DNA from: Oceanobacillus sp. Castelsardo
Lineage (GTDB): Bacteria > Bacillota > Bacilli > Bacillales > Amphibacillaceae
Reading direction: 5' to 3'
Length of the DNA stretch: 64,000 nucleotides
Assembly (NCBI RefSeq): GCF_001659985.1
Contig: NZ_LYCS01000001.1
Coordinates: 706,261-770,260 of the forward strand
The notes below the pieces were generated by a model. That model ran no database searches and was not told the origin of the DNA. It saw nothing but the letters and a program-made list of their open reading frames with translations. Positions 36,345 through 45,082 of this stretch are shown here, in pieces; positions within the stretch are counted from its first letter, which is position 1, and each line of letters opens with the position of its first letter. Both the position numbers and the translations under genes were made by a program.

Positions 36345-37598
36345 ATGAATTACTCTCCTTACCCCCGAAATGATATATTATGTATTGATATGCGTTCGTT
36401 CTATGCTAGTATAGAAGCTGTTAAATTAGGACTGGATCCAATGACTACCTTACTTGCAGTAGTCGGTGATCCTAATCGCTCAGGCAGTATTGTACTAGCT
36501 GCTTCTCCTGCTTTGAAAAAAAAGCACGGCATTAGCAATGTCAGTCGCTACTTTGAATTACCGAAAGATCCAGATATTCATATTGTTCCTGCACATATGG
36601 CAGATTATCTTCATGTTTCTGTTGAAATAACAAAACTAATTAACCAATATGTTCCTAAAGAAGCAATCCATCAATACTCTGTAGATGAAGTTTGGGTTAC
36701 TGTAAATGGATTGAAAAAACTTTTTGGAGATCGGTGGGAAGTAGCAAAAAAGATCAAACAAGATATTTTCAATCAGTTTGGGATTACTTCTTCGATTGGA
36801 ATTGGTGACAATAAATTTCTTGCTAAAGTAGTGATGGATCTTCACGGAAAAAAAGCTGGGATTGCCGAATGCAAATATGAAGATGTAGAAGAAAAACTTT
36901 GGCCCTTTCCTGTTGAAGAAATTTGGGGAATTGGCAGTAGAATGAAACGCAATCTTAATCGAATGGGTATTGTTACTCTAGGTCAACTTGCTAATTATAG
37001 TTTAGACCACCTAAAAAAGCGCTTTGGCATTATGGGGGAACAGTTATACTTTCATGCTTGGGGAATTGATTTAAGTCCTGTATATGGAAACTTTACGAAA
37101 ACAGAACAAAAAGGCTTTGGTCATGGAATTGCATTATTACGTGATTATACAAAGGAAGAAATTGCTACATGTATCCTAGATTTAGCTGAAGAAGTATGCC
37201 GAAGAGCCCGAACTGCTGACAAGGTAGGGAAAACCATTCATCTAGGTATCTCTTATTCCAAAGATACAGGTGGAGGCGGCTTTTCTCGTTCCAAATCAAT
37301 CGAGATTCCAACAAATGTGACAATGGATGTTTATCATGTCTGTATGCAGCTTTTTCATCAATTTTATGATGGATTTAGTAATATTCGTCATGTCTACGTT
37401 ACATTAGATAACCTCTCTGATAAAGCAGAAACCCAACTCGATTTATTTGAAGATCGTACGAAAAAGACGGATATTGGATATGTCATGGATGCGATTCGTA
37501 ACAAATATGGTTCTACCGCGATTCTTCGCGCCTCTAGTTATACAGCTGCTGGAGTAACCCTTGAACGCAGTAAAAAAATTGGCGGCCATTATGCATAG
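36345..37598 (+). CDS. Y-family DNA polymerase (UvrX/YqjW type)
   Basis: A 417-residue translesion polymerase. Catalytic residues: first Asp in LCIDMRSFYASIE (about residue 13), second pair in YSVDEVWV (about 112). The fingers/thumb hairpin motif GIGDNKFLAKVVMDLHGKKAG and GIGSRMKRNL follow. It is closer to UvrX/YqjW of Bacillus than to DinB, as shown by the long C-terminus ending in LDLFEDRTKK, which may hold a beta-clamp motif (QLDLF). ATG 36345 follows AGGCGGTGA. No LexA box was clearly seen. Confidence 0.88.
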   Translation: MNYSPYPRNDILCIDMRSFYASIEAVKLGLDPMTTLLAVVGDPNRSGSIVLAASPALKKKHGISNVSRYFELPKDPDIHIVPAHMADYLHVSVEITKLINQYVPKEAIHQYSVDEVWVTVNGLKKLFGDRWEVAKKIKQDIFNQFGITSSIGIGDNKFLAKVVMDLHGKKAGIAECKYEDVEEKLWPFPVEEIWGIGSRMKRNLNRMGIVTLGQLANYSLDHLKKRFGIMGEQLYFHAWGIDLSPVYGNFTKTEQKGFGHGIALLRDYTKEEIATCILDLAEEVCRRARTADKVGKTIHLGISYSKDTGGGGFSRSKSIEIPTNVTMDVYHVCMQLFHQFYDGFSNIRHVYVTLDNLSDKAETQLDLFEDRTKKTDIGYVMDAIRNKYGSTAILRASSYTAAGVTLERSKKIGGHYA

Positions 37599-37757
37599 GA
37601 ACAAAAGCGGAAGCGCCCGTTTAGCGACGTACGGACTGGACTGAGCCGTAGGAGATAAAGGAAACACGACGAACGGAGTGAGTCGATGTTGACTTATCGT
37701 ACGGAGGTGAAGGAAGTCTCGCTAGTCGCTGGGCGCTGGAGCTGGACGTGGCCTTTC
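37596..37757 (+). repeat. Dispersed repeat family C, long copy
   Basis: About 160 bases, GC-richer than the surroundings, with the ends GCGGAAGCGCCCGTTTAGCG and GTCGCTGGGCGCTGGAGCTG. The ends are mutually complementary (GCGCCC/GGGCGC), so the unit folds on itself. It begins right at the polymerase stop codon. Shorter relatives occur at 35690 and 26605. Similar elements are widespread in Bacillaceae genomes. Confidence 0.8.
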
Positions 37758-37838
37758 TAATGATAAGATTTAATAAACTAACTTTTTATACTTTCTTTCT
37801 TATCTCTTAAAAAAAATAGGGGTTAGTGGAGGATTTAA

Positions 37839-38264
37839 ATGTATGAACTAAAAACAAAAGAAAATGATAATAGTGTGATTGAGTTTATTGAACAAGTGGA
37901 GAATTCGAAAAAACGTGAAGATGCCTATCGTTTACTCGATATTTTCACAGAAACGACCGGATACAAAGCAAAAATGTGGGGTACGAGTATCATCGGTTTC
38001 GGATCTTATCATTACAAATACGCAACCGGACAAGAAGGTGATGCACCTTTAGTCGGCTTTTCACCACGCAAAGCCAATTTCAGTTTATACTTTGCTACCG
38101 GAGATACAGAACGTGAAGAGTTACTACAAGAATTTGGAAAACATAAAGCAGGAAAAGCTTGTGTATATGTAAATAAAATAGCTGATATTGATGTGGAAGT
38201 ATTAAAAAAGCTAATCCAACAATCTATCAAGTTTCTAAGAGAAATGTATACTGATTCAAAATAA
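37839..38264 (+). CDS. DUF1801 (YdhG-like) protein
   Basis: A 141-residue cytoplasmic protein of the DUF1801 family, function unknown. Visible conserved parts: EDAYRLLDIFTETTGYKAKMWG, GSYHYKYATGQEGDAPLVGFSPRKANFSLYF and GKACVYVNKIADID. Ribosome site TAGTGGAGG, spacing about 8. Single gene. Confidence 0.85.
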   Translation: MYELKTKENDNSVIEFIEQVENSKKREDAYRLLDIFTETTGYKAKMWGTSIIGFGSYHYKYATGQEGDAPLVGFSPRKANFSLYFATGDTEREELLQEFGKHKAGKACVYVNKIADIDVEVLKKLIQQSIKFLREMYTDSK

Positions 38265-38389
38265 CATCTTTCCAATTCAACAAGTTGTAGAAGTATTAAT
38301 CTTTATGTAAGATAGATGAAGAACTAAAAATTAAATGCCGCTATGTGAAATTAGAAATAGTGGATTTATAAGGAAAGCGTGTTTAATAT

Positions 38390-38632
38390 ATGGGATTCAT
38401 CATTATAGAAGTATGTGATTATAACTTACTTTCTTCTGAAGAATTAGAGGAAGTATTTAATCGTCCTGAAGTCGCCGTCATGAGCTATGAATGCATGAAT
38501 TATTGCGGAATGTGCGCAATGAGACCATATGCCATGGTAAACGGAAAACGTATATTCGGCAAAACAACAGAAGAATGTATCGAAAAAATAAAAAAAGAAG
38601 TAGAAAAAGAACTTGAGAATTTTGGCTTTTAA
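38390..38632 (+). CDS. DUF1450 (YuzB-like) protein
   Basis: An 80-residue protein with conserved cysteines Cys9, Cys35, Cys39 and Cys42 (MNYCGMC), a pattern of the DUF1450/YuzB family. A thioredoxin-like or iron-sulphur role has been suggested for such proteins; not proven. The C-terminus is a Lys/Glu helix. It is convergent with the ectoine operon, with a shared hairpin. Confidence 0.82.
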   Translation: MGFIIIEVCDYNLLSSEELEEVFNRPEVAVMSYECMNYCGMCAMRPYAMVNGKRIFGKTTEECIEKIKKEVEKELENFGF

Positions 38633-38635
38633 ATA

Positions 38636-38669
38636 AAAAAACAGGTACATCGTGTACCTGTTTTTTTAT
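38636..38669. terminator. Terminator between DUF1450 gene and ectC
   Basis: AAACAGGTACA/TGTACCTGTTT stem with a tiny loop, A run before and T run after, serving both convergent genes. Confidence 0.9.
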
Positions 38670-38672
38670 GGC

Positions 38673-39059
38673 TTATTCAGTTAGCAATGGATAGTATCCT
38701 TCTTCATTATGTGTTTCTTTTCCTACTAACGGTGGATTAAATACGCAAATCATTTGCATCCTTTTTCTAACACGTACTTTATGTTTATCATTTTGATCTA
38801 AAAGATACATCGTATGTGGTTTAAGTTGCCACACCTCACCCGTTTCTACCTTTTCAATTTCACCTTCACCTTCAATAAGGTAAACGGCTTCAATATGGTT
38901 TTTATACCAAAAGTAATTTTCAGTTCCAGCTTCAATAACTGTATTTGTTACACTAAAGCCTACACCGTCTTTCTTTAAAACAAATCTACGGCTAGCCCAA
39001 GTATCACCTTTTGTTTCGTCTTCTGTTCCAACAATATCTTCCAATGACTTCACGATCAT
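38673..39059 (-). CDS. ectC: L-ectoine synthase
   Basis: A 128-residue cupin that closes N-acetyl-diaminobutyrate to the compatible solute ectoine. Start MIVKSLEDIVGTEDE and the stretch WASRRFVLKKDGVGFSVTNT, then NHIEAVYLIEGEGEIE are typical of EctC. ATG 39059 has AAAAGGAG upstream; the open frame reaches 39134, overlapping ectB, but without homology there. Last gene of the ectABC operon. Confidence 0.96.
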   Translation of the reverse strand: MIVKSLEDIVGTEDETKGDTWASRRFVLKKDGVGFSVTNTVIEAGTENYFWYKNHIEAVYLIEGEGEIEKVETGEVWQLKPHTMYLLDQNDKHKVRVRKRMQMICVFNPPLVGKETHNEEGYYPLLTE

Positions 39060-39111
39060 ATTTTCGTCTCCTTTTCCATTCATTATTGTATAATCTACTC
39101 TACGCGGAAAT

Positions 39112-40392
39112 TTATTTAGATAGAACTTGAGCAATACTATCGTCTAGAATTTTCATCCCTTTCATAATCCCCTCTTCATCAATAATAAGAGGTGGAAGGA
39201 ACTTAACAACTTCATCATTTGGTCCAGATGTTTCTAAAATTAGACCACGTTCAAAGGCTTCCGCACAAATTTTACTAGCGAGATCATCAACATGAACCGC
39301 AATCCCTTGCATTAAACCTCTCCCGCGAGCCTCTCCGTTTAATTCAGGATATTTAGCAATTATTTCGTCTATTCTCTCTTTATATAAATTAGCTTTTTCT
39401 TGTATTTCCCCGGAAAATTGATCCGTTTCCCAAAATCTAAGTGCTTCTTTCGCTGCGATAAATGCTAGGTTATTACCACGGAAAGTTCCGTTATGTTCAC
39501 CGGGTCCCCATTTGTCGTATTCAGGTTTAATCAGTGTGAGTGCCATTGGTAGTCCCGCACCACCGATTGATTTTGAAAGACAAACAATATCCGGTTTAAT
39601 CCCAGCCGGTTCAAAACTAAAGAAAGTACCAGTTCTTCCACATCCAGCTTGAATATCATCGACAATTAATAGAATATCCCAGCGGCGACAAATACTCTCA
39701 ATGTTCTTCAACCATTCCATGCGAGCAGCGTTAATGCCACCTTCTCCTTGCACCGTTTCTAAAATGATAGCCGCAGGTAAAGCAACACCACTACCACTAT
39801 CTTCTAGAAATCTCTCAATGTATGCAATGGAGTCTTGATCTTCCACATAATCATCAAAAGGCATTGCTACAGTATGGTGAAGTGGTATACCAGCACCATG
39901 GCGTTTAAAAGAGTTACCAGTAACCGATAATGATCCAATTGTCATTCCGTGAAACGCATTTGTAAAACTTATTACCGTATCGCGCCCTGTAACCTTCCTA
40001 GCTATCTTCAATGCACTTTCTACTGAATTGGTTCCAGTTGGGCCCGGAAACATAACTTTATAGTCTAAGTTTCGAGGTGTAAGTATGACCTCTTGGAAGG
40101 TTTCCAAGAATTCTTTTCTTGGAGTTGTTCCCATATCGAGGCTGTGGAGGATCCCATCTTGCTGAATATATTCAATGATTTTTTTCTGCATTTTCGTATC
40201 ATTATGTCCATAGTTTAATGTACCTGCCCCTGCAAAAAAATCAATATATTCTTTTCCATCTACATCCCAGAGTTTATATCCTTTTGATTTTTCAAATACG
40301 GTAGGCCAGCCACGACTATAGCTCCTAACAGCAGATTCTAATTTCTCAAACGTTTCCATCTTATTATTGCTTATTACAGCGGTTGTCATCAT
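39112..40392 (-). CDS. ectB: Diaminobutyrate-2-oxoglutarate transaminase
   Basis: A 426-residue class III PLP aminotransferase converting aspartate semialdehyde to L-2,4-diaminobutyrate, the first step of ectoine synthesis. Motifs: [40 protein letters not shown] (PLP Asp), and [14 protein letters not shown] with the Schiff-base Lys. AAAGGATGAT precedes the ATG. It starts 17 bases after the ectA stop. Confidence 0.97.
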   Translation of the reverse strand: MMTTAVISNNKMETFEKLESAVRSYSRGWPTVFEKSKGYKLWDVDGKEYIDFFAGAGTLNYGHNDTKMQKKIIEYIQQDGILHSLDMGTTPRKEFLETFQEVILTPRNLDYKVMFPGPTGTNSVESALKIARKVTGRDTVISFTNAFHGMTIGSLSVTGNSFKRHGAGIPLHHTVAMPFDDYVEDQDSIAYIERFLEDSGSGVALPAAIILETVQGEGGINAARMEWLKNIESICRRWDILLIVDDIQAGCGRTGTFFSFEPAGIKPDIVCLSKSIGGAGLPMALTLIKPEYDKWGPGEHNGTFRGNNLAFIAAKEALRFWETDQFSGEIQEKANLYKERIDEIIAKYPELNGEARGRGLMQGIAVHVDDLASKICAEAFERGLILETSGPNDEVVKFLPPLIIDEEGIMKGMKILDDSIAQVLSK

Positions 40393-40408
40393 ATCATCCT
40401 TTTATTTT

Positions 40409-40942
40409 TTATTTTTCAAACGGTCCGATTTTAAACAACAGTTCATCTTCATGTCCTAAACCTGGAAAGTCATCCGAAGTAAAGTAATCACTAATGACCC
40501 AGTTCGTCTCAAACTTCCTTGCAAGACCTAAGAATAAACGCTTTGAAGGAGTATTTGACGGTGATACAGTCGCTTCAACAAAGTGAATATCTTCACTTGT
40601 ATCACGGTCAAGTAACTGTAACAACATCTTCGTTGCCAATCCATTTCCCCGTTCAGATTCATGAACTGCAACCTGCCAAATAAACAACGTATCTTTCTTT
40701 TCTGGATGAATAAATCCAGAAATAAAACCAACAACTCTTTGTGTTTCTTTTCTTACTACTACAATAGAAGTATCAGAAAAAATTTCACACCACATTAAAT
40801 AACTATAAGAAGAATTAAGATCTAAGTTCCCAGTATGTTTAACAAGCTCCCATACAGAAGCTCCGTCATCTTTATTTGGCTTACGAAAATGATATTCCGT
40901 AGTCGTAATATTCAACCTATCCGCTACTTCTGAAATATTAAT
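40409..40942 (-). CDS. ectA: L-2,4-diaminobutyrate acetyltransferase
   Basis: A GNAT-fold enzyme acetylating diaminobutyrate. Motifs: YHFRKPNKDDGASVWELVK, SYSYLMWCEIFSDTS, acetyl-CoA loop VHESERGNGLATKML and ATVSPSNTPSKRLF. No ATG, GTG or TTG lies where EctA proteins normally begin. An exact ribosome site GGAGGTGA (40954-40947) sits before ATT 40942 at ideal spacing, so a rare ATT start is proposed, giving 177 residues. The alternative TTG at 41014 has no ribosome site and adds 24 residues that do not look like EctA. Confidence 0.9.
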   Translation of the reverse strand: MNISEVADRLNITTTEYHFRKPNKDDGASVWELVKHTGNLDLNSSYSYLMWCEIFSDTSIVVVRKETQRVVGFISGFIHPEKKDTLFIWQVAVHESERGNGLATKMLLQLLDRDTSEDIHFVEATVSPSNTPSKRLFLGLARKFETNWVISDYFTSDDFPGLGHEDELLFKIGPFEK

Positions 40943-41139
40943 GATTTCACCTCCGAGAAAACTTTTATAACTCAATACGTTTATTAGCTTAAATGGTAAA
41001 AATTGTTTCGTCAAAATGGATAAAATTTGATATGGCGCGTTTAAACATCATGCATTACCATTCATAAACAATAAATGCCAAAATCTATAAAATACTAAGA
41101 TATAGTATCAAATGTTATGTTTTTTAAATAATTCAGTAA

Positions 41140-41190
41140 AATCAAAAACTAGCAACCCATTGACTGACAAGGGATTGCTAGTTTTTGATG
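41140..41190. terminator. Hairpin in gap between ectA and RocB-like gene
   Basis: AAAACTAGCAACCC/GGGATTGCTAGTTTT stem. It closes the minus-strand RocB-like gene upstream of the ectoine promoter, whose position lies between 40950 and 41140 but was not pinned down. Confidence 0.7.
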
Positions 41191-41263
41191 TTTTTTATTT
41201 TTTTAAAATACTTTTTTCGTTTATCATGTCTTAACTATCTGTAAGACCCCCACTTAATGAGTT

Positions 41264-42868
41264 TCACTTTATAATCATTTTAATCATATCTTCTAGTAAA
41301 ATCGGGGTTTCTACAAAGGCATTTTGTATATGCAAACGTTCCGAACGTTTATGTGGATCCTTACCAAAAGGGCCAATATTTAAGACAGGTGCCTGTAATT
41401 TTTGCATAGCCTCAAACGGGATAGAATACGTATCTCCCCAAACCGGTGTATTCTCTTCGAACGCACTCCACCCTTCTTTGGAACCTTTGTAATTAACATA
41501 ACTTAAATCACAAATACCATTAAAGTAATGAGATTGATTAATTTTTAATTGATATTTTTCTTTCGCCCTCTGCATAATATATTCGGAGCATTTCTTGACT
41601 AATGGATGATTAGACGAATTAACTGCTGGATAATACGGAGGAGCAAGTAACACAACAATAGCCGGTGCTAACTCTTGACAATGAATCATCAATCGGTCCG
41701 TCATACGAAGCGATTTTTCTCGGTCATCCCATTCCTCGTGAGAATAAATATCAGCCTTAATATCTTTAATAAATTCGGTACCAAATTTCTTCTTGGCATA
41801 ATGTAATAAATCTTTATATTTAATAACTTTCACTTCACCAATTGGCTCAGTTTCATTAGCTTTACATATATTTTTATAATCTTTATTACAATTGGCTGCA
41901 GCTTGTTTTGCAACATCCTCAAACGCTTCGAAAACTTCAGAGGCATTTTTTCTAAAAATAAAAATATTATATAACGCAGAAGATCGATAAGGAGTTTGAG
42001 TGGAATATAAAAGCCTTAAATCCATTTGTTGTAAAGTTATTGGCAAAGGAGTTTTCTCATTAAATAACGTTTCTTGAAAACTAGCATTCCACTCCATTTC
42101 TCTCGTTAAATAAGAACTTATAAATGGTGAGGTCATGCCTCTAAGTGGTTCGCCTGCATGCGTCTCTTTCCCATAGAATAATGCAGCCGCTAGTATTTTT
42201 CCGATGGATCCTGTGTAAAGATAGTGTTGATTATCATTTGGAACTTGGGTAAATGCCGGTTCACTATTTAAAAACAAACTAAATGTTACATGATGCCTCT
42301 TTTGTATCTCGATTAGTTTCGGAACCGCATGGCGCATCCCAGATGAATTCACCTCTTCGTCTGGTACAGTAAGCAACAAAAGATTAATTGGCCAACTTTC
42401 TACACTTGCTTTTTCAATTAAACGCATATGCATCGCAAGCCCCATCTTCATATCCATGGTTCCCCGTCCAAATAAATATTCACCAGATTCAATATCCTGA
42501 ATAACCTCATTAGGTAAATCGTCCGTTCGTTCTTTCCAATTATTCGTTAATTCTTCCGGTTGTGTTGCAAAGGGTTCATCATCTCCATATTCCTCTGTAT
42601 TTACCGTATCAAAATGACTGATTAAGCAAATCGTCTTTTTTGCCTGCGGATGTTTATAAAGTGCAGTTAAAAATTTCCTTCCTAGATCGGCATCATGCAA
42701 GTTAAGATATTCCGGATTTTTTTGAAAATACGTCAAATCCTGTAGCTTTGTCCGTAATTTAATAGGAAACTGTCTTTCTTCTTCTGATAATGTCATACTT
42801 TTCCAACTAACAAGCTCCACTAACAAACTACGTAATTCTTCCGGTGTCTGCCATTTCATATCCTCCAT
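41264..42868 (-). CDS. M20-family peptidase, RocB-like
   Basis: A 534-residue metallopeptidase-fold protein. Zinc-site motifs: ISHFDTVN (about residue 88), GRGTMDMKMGLAMHM (about 137) and LTVPDEEVNSSGM (about 170). Its length and C-terminal HYFNGICDLSYVN and NIGPFGKDPHKRSERLH agree with RocB-type proteins, linked with arginine use in B. subtilis. No roc genes are nearby. AAGGAGGT lies 11 bases before the ATG. Confidence 0.8.
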   Translation of the reverse strand: MEDMKWQTPEELRSLLVELVSWKSMTLSEEERQFPIKLRTKLQDLTYFQKNPEYLNLHDADLGRKFLTALYKHPQAKKTICLISHFDTVNTEEYGDDEPFATQPEELTNNWKERTDDLPNEVIQDIESGEYLFGRGTMDMKMGLAMHMRLIEKASVESWPINLLLLTVPDEEVNSSGMRHAVPKLIEIQKRHHVTFSLFLNSEPAFTQVPNDNQHYLYTGSIGKILAAALFYGKETHAGEPLRGMTSPFISSYLTREMEWNASFQETLFNEKTPLPITLQQMDLRLLYSTQTPYRSSALYNIFIFRKNASEVFEAFEDVAKQAAANCNKDYKNICKANETEPIGEVKVIKYKDLLHYAKKKFGTEFIKDIKADIYSHEEWDDREKSLRMTDRLMIHCQELAPAIVVLLAPPYYPAVNSSNHPLVKKCSEYIMQRAKEKYQLKINQSHYFNGICDLSYVNYKGSKEGWSAFEENTPVWGDTYSIPFEAMQKLQAPVLNIGPFGKDPHKRSERLHIQNAFVETPILLEDMIKMIIK

Positions 42869-42911
42869 CTCTCATTCATACCTCCTTACTCTGTTAGAAA
42901 AATCGGCAATC

Positions 42912-43015
42912 GTCCAAAGGCTTTTGGAGTGCCTTAATAGCACTTATACAATTTACAGTGGGAAGAGTAATAGAAGCCCCAGGAAGAAAGTTTTCTTACC
43001 TACCAACCAAAAGAA
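42912..43015 (+). repeat. Dispersed repeat family A, copy 4 (longer)
   Basis: Blocks GGCTTTTGGAG, CCTTAATAGCACTTATAC, GGAAGAAAGTTTTCTTACCTACCAA match copies 2 and 3, but about 35 bases (ACAGTGGGAAGAGTAATAG region) are inserted between the second and third blocks. It fills much of the 42869-43216 gap upstream of dpaA. Confidence 0.55.
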
Positions 43016-43216
43016 ATAATCTATTCTTACCAGTATATTCATTCCATTATAATTTTGTCATAAGACAAGTTAGAAAAAGATAAAATGGATAAAGTGAAAG
43101 GTATTCAGCGGAAATTTAGTATGTCCAAAGGTTACACTTAATACGTGATAAAGGTAGACTAGTATTCTATGATATAATTATAAATTCTTAAAAATTAGAG
43201 AAAGGTGAGGATTCAT

Positions 43217-44089
43217 GTGAAGTCTGAATTAAACATTCTGATCTTAGGTGGCGATAACCGCTATCTAGAAGTAATAAATATATTGGCTTCCAATAATATG
43301 AATGTATTTTTAAACGGATTTAACAAATTATCGTTAGAAAATCCTTCTATCCATAATCTGGAAACATCTGATACTGATTTTAGTATAATGGATGCAATTT
43401 TACTCCCTGTATCCGGAACTGATAAAGAAGGTGAAATAGAAGCTACATATTCCAATGCATCAATTAAATTAACGGAAAAACAACTACAACAAACACCAGA
43501 GCATTGTACGATTTATACTGGGATATCCAACGATTTTTTAGAAAAAATAGCAAGTAATCGTAATCTAGTTCGTTTATTTGCCCGTAACGATATTGCCATC
43601 TATAATTCTATCCCAACTGCAGAAGCTACATTAAAAATAGCAATAGAAGAAACAGATGTAACGATACATGGATCTGAAGTTCTGGTAATAGGTTTTGGGA
43701 GAGTTGGAATAACGGTAGCTCGACTTTTCGCAGCATTAGGAGCGAAAGTAACGGTTACTGCCAGAAAGTCAGAACACTTCGCTCGCATAGCGGAAATGGG
43801 ATTGAAATCTATTGAAACGAATAGAATAGAAAATATCGTTTCTAAAATGGATATTTGCATTAATACAGTTCCACATTCAGTAATTGGCTCAACAATTATT
43901 GACCAAATGACATCCTCTACCCTCATCATTGATCTTGCATCCAAACCCGGTGGAACCGATTTTGATTATGCTAATGAGAAAGGAATTAAAGCCATTCATG
44001 CATTGGGGTTACCTGGAAAAACTGCGCCAAGAACGGCAGGAGAAATAATTGGTGGAGTTTTCTTGGAACTATTACAAAAAAACTTTTAA
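43217..44089 (+). CDS. dpaA: Dipicolinate synthase subunit A
   Basis: A 290-residue protein matching SpoVFA/DpaA: start LNILILGGDNRYLEVI, RLFARNDIAIYNSIPTAEA, the NAD(P) motif VIGFGRVGITVARLFAALGA (about 155-175) and LASKPGGTDF...LGLPGKTAPRTAGEII. With DpaB it makes the spore solute dipicolinic acid. Here no dpaB follows: a hairpin closes the gene. GTG 43217 has AAAGGTGAGG 6 bases upstream; the longer frame from 43205 overlaps that site. Confidence 0.92.
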   Translation: MKSELNILILGGDNRYLEVINILASNNMNVFLNGFNKLSLENPSIHNLETSDTDFSIMDAILLPVSGTDKEGEIEATYSNASIKLTEKQLQQTPEHCTIYTGISNDFLEKIASNRNLVRLFARNDIAIYNSIPTAEATLKIAIEETDVTIHGSEVLVIGFGRVGITVARLFAALGAKVTVTARKSEHFARIAEMGLKSIETNRIENIVSKMDICINTVPHSVIGSTIIDQMTSSTLIIDLASKPGGTDFDYANEKGIKAIHALGLPGKTAPRTAGEIIGGVFLELLQKNF

Positions 44090-44125
44090 AACTTGGATAT
44101 ATCCAAGTTTTAAAAGTTTTTATAA
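44085..44125 (+). terminator. Terminator after dpaA
   Basis: AAAACTTGGATA/TATCCAAGTTTT stem and T-rich tail overlapping the stop codon. Confidence 0.8.
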
Positions 44126-44315
44126 CAAATCATTTGCTTTTAATTAAATTACGGCTCATTTATACCTTCTAACTACTACCTTATCTTTTTTCATACGGGT
44201 GATCTGAGATTTCTACTCCCTTACCCTTACATCAATACGAATGTAAAAAAATTAGTGTAAACATATAGAATACGGGCAAAATAATAGTAGAAATAGAAAA
44301 TATGGAGGATCTAGT

Positions 44316-44726
44316 ATGAAAAAGCTAACCATTCCGTTCATTTTCATCTTAATTGGTATCTTACTTATCACTGGCTGTAAGAGCGCTGAAAAACAAGAAG
44401 AACAATTCCAAGAAACTGCGGAAAAAGAAGCAAACGTCGTTTTTGGAGAAGAATTTATTATGTTCCTATCAGAGGGGAACTTTCAGAAGGCAACAGAATA
44501 TCTGGATTCTGCGATAAAAGATGACCTACCAGCTACTAAGCTAGAAAATAAGTGGAATAAGTTGGAAGAGGAGTTAGGAAATTTCAAAAAACAAGAATAT
44601 GACAAAACAGAGAAAATTGATGATTATGATGTTATATACATAAATGGACAATTTGAAAAAGGTAATGCCTACTTTCAAATTAAGTTAAATCAAAATGAAA
44701 AAATTACAAGCTTTGAAATAAGTTAG
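44316..44726 (+). CDS. DUF3887-like lipoprotein
   Basis: A 136-residue lipoprotein: signal (residues 4-19), lipobox ITGC with Cys21, then a small alpha/beta domain (FMFLSEGNFQKATEYLDSAIKDDLP; YDVIYINGQFEKGNAYFQIKLN) like DUF3887, a NTF2-like fold. Function unknown. GGAGG lies 8 bases before the ATG. Upstream 44090-44315 and downstream 44727-45082 hold no further genes; an imperfect hairpin lies at 44735-44770. Confidence 0.75.
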   Translation: MKKLTIPFIFILIGILLITGCKSAEKQEEQFQETAEKEANVVFGEEFIMFLSEGNFQKATEYLDSAIKDDLPATKLENKWNKLEEELGNFKKQEYDKTEKIDDYDVIYINGQFEKGNAYFQIKLNQNEKITSFEIS

Positions 44727-45082
44727 TATATATTTTTATACTCGTATTCATTCAAATGATGCGGGTATTTTTTATTGATATTTTAGTCTCTTATAAATCA
44801 TGCTCACGTTTGATCAATTACCTTTATTTTCCACCCACACATCCTCCGCTTTATCACCATAAAAAAAATGAATCCCCACTTTTTGCTGTATACATTTTCA
44901 GAAATTAATTTTTGGTCCCCACTTTTAAATTTTGCCAAAAAAAATACATAGATTATTGAACTTTTTGTGAAGCTTTTATCAAATTATTGTAAATAACATT
45001 TCATAATACTAATATAATTAAAGGCTAATAGGTGTAATTTAACCCAAAGACTAAATAAAAAACTTCAGAAAGGGGTACCTAT

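Noticed and set aside
44940-44985. TTGTGAA...TATCAAA resembling a Rex operator before qoxA
   Set aside because: Only one half-site is good; not enough to call an operator.
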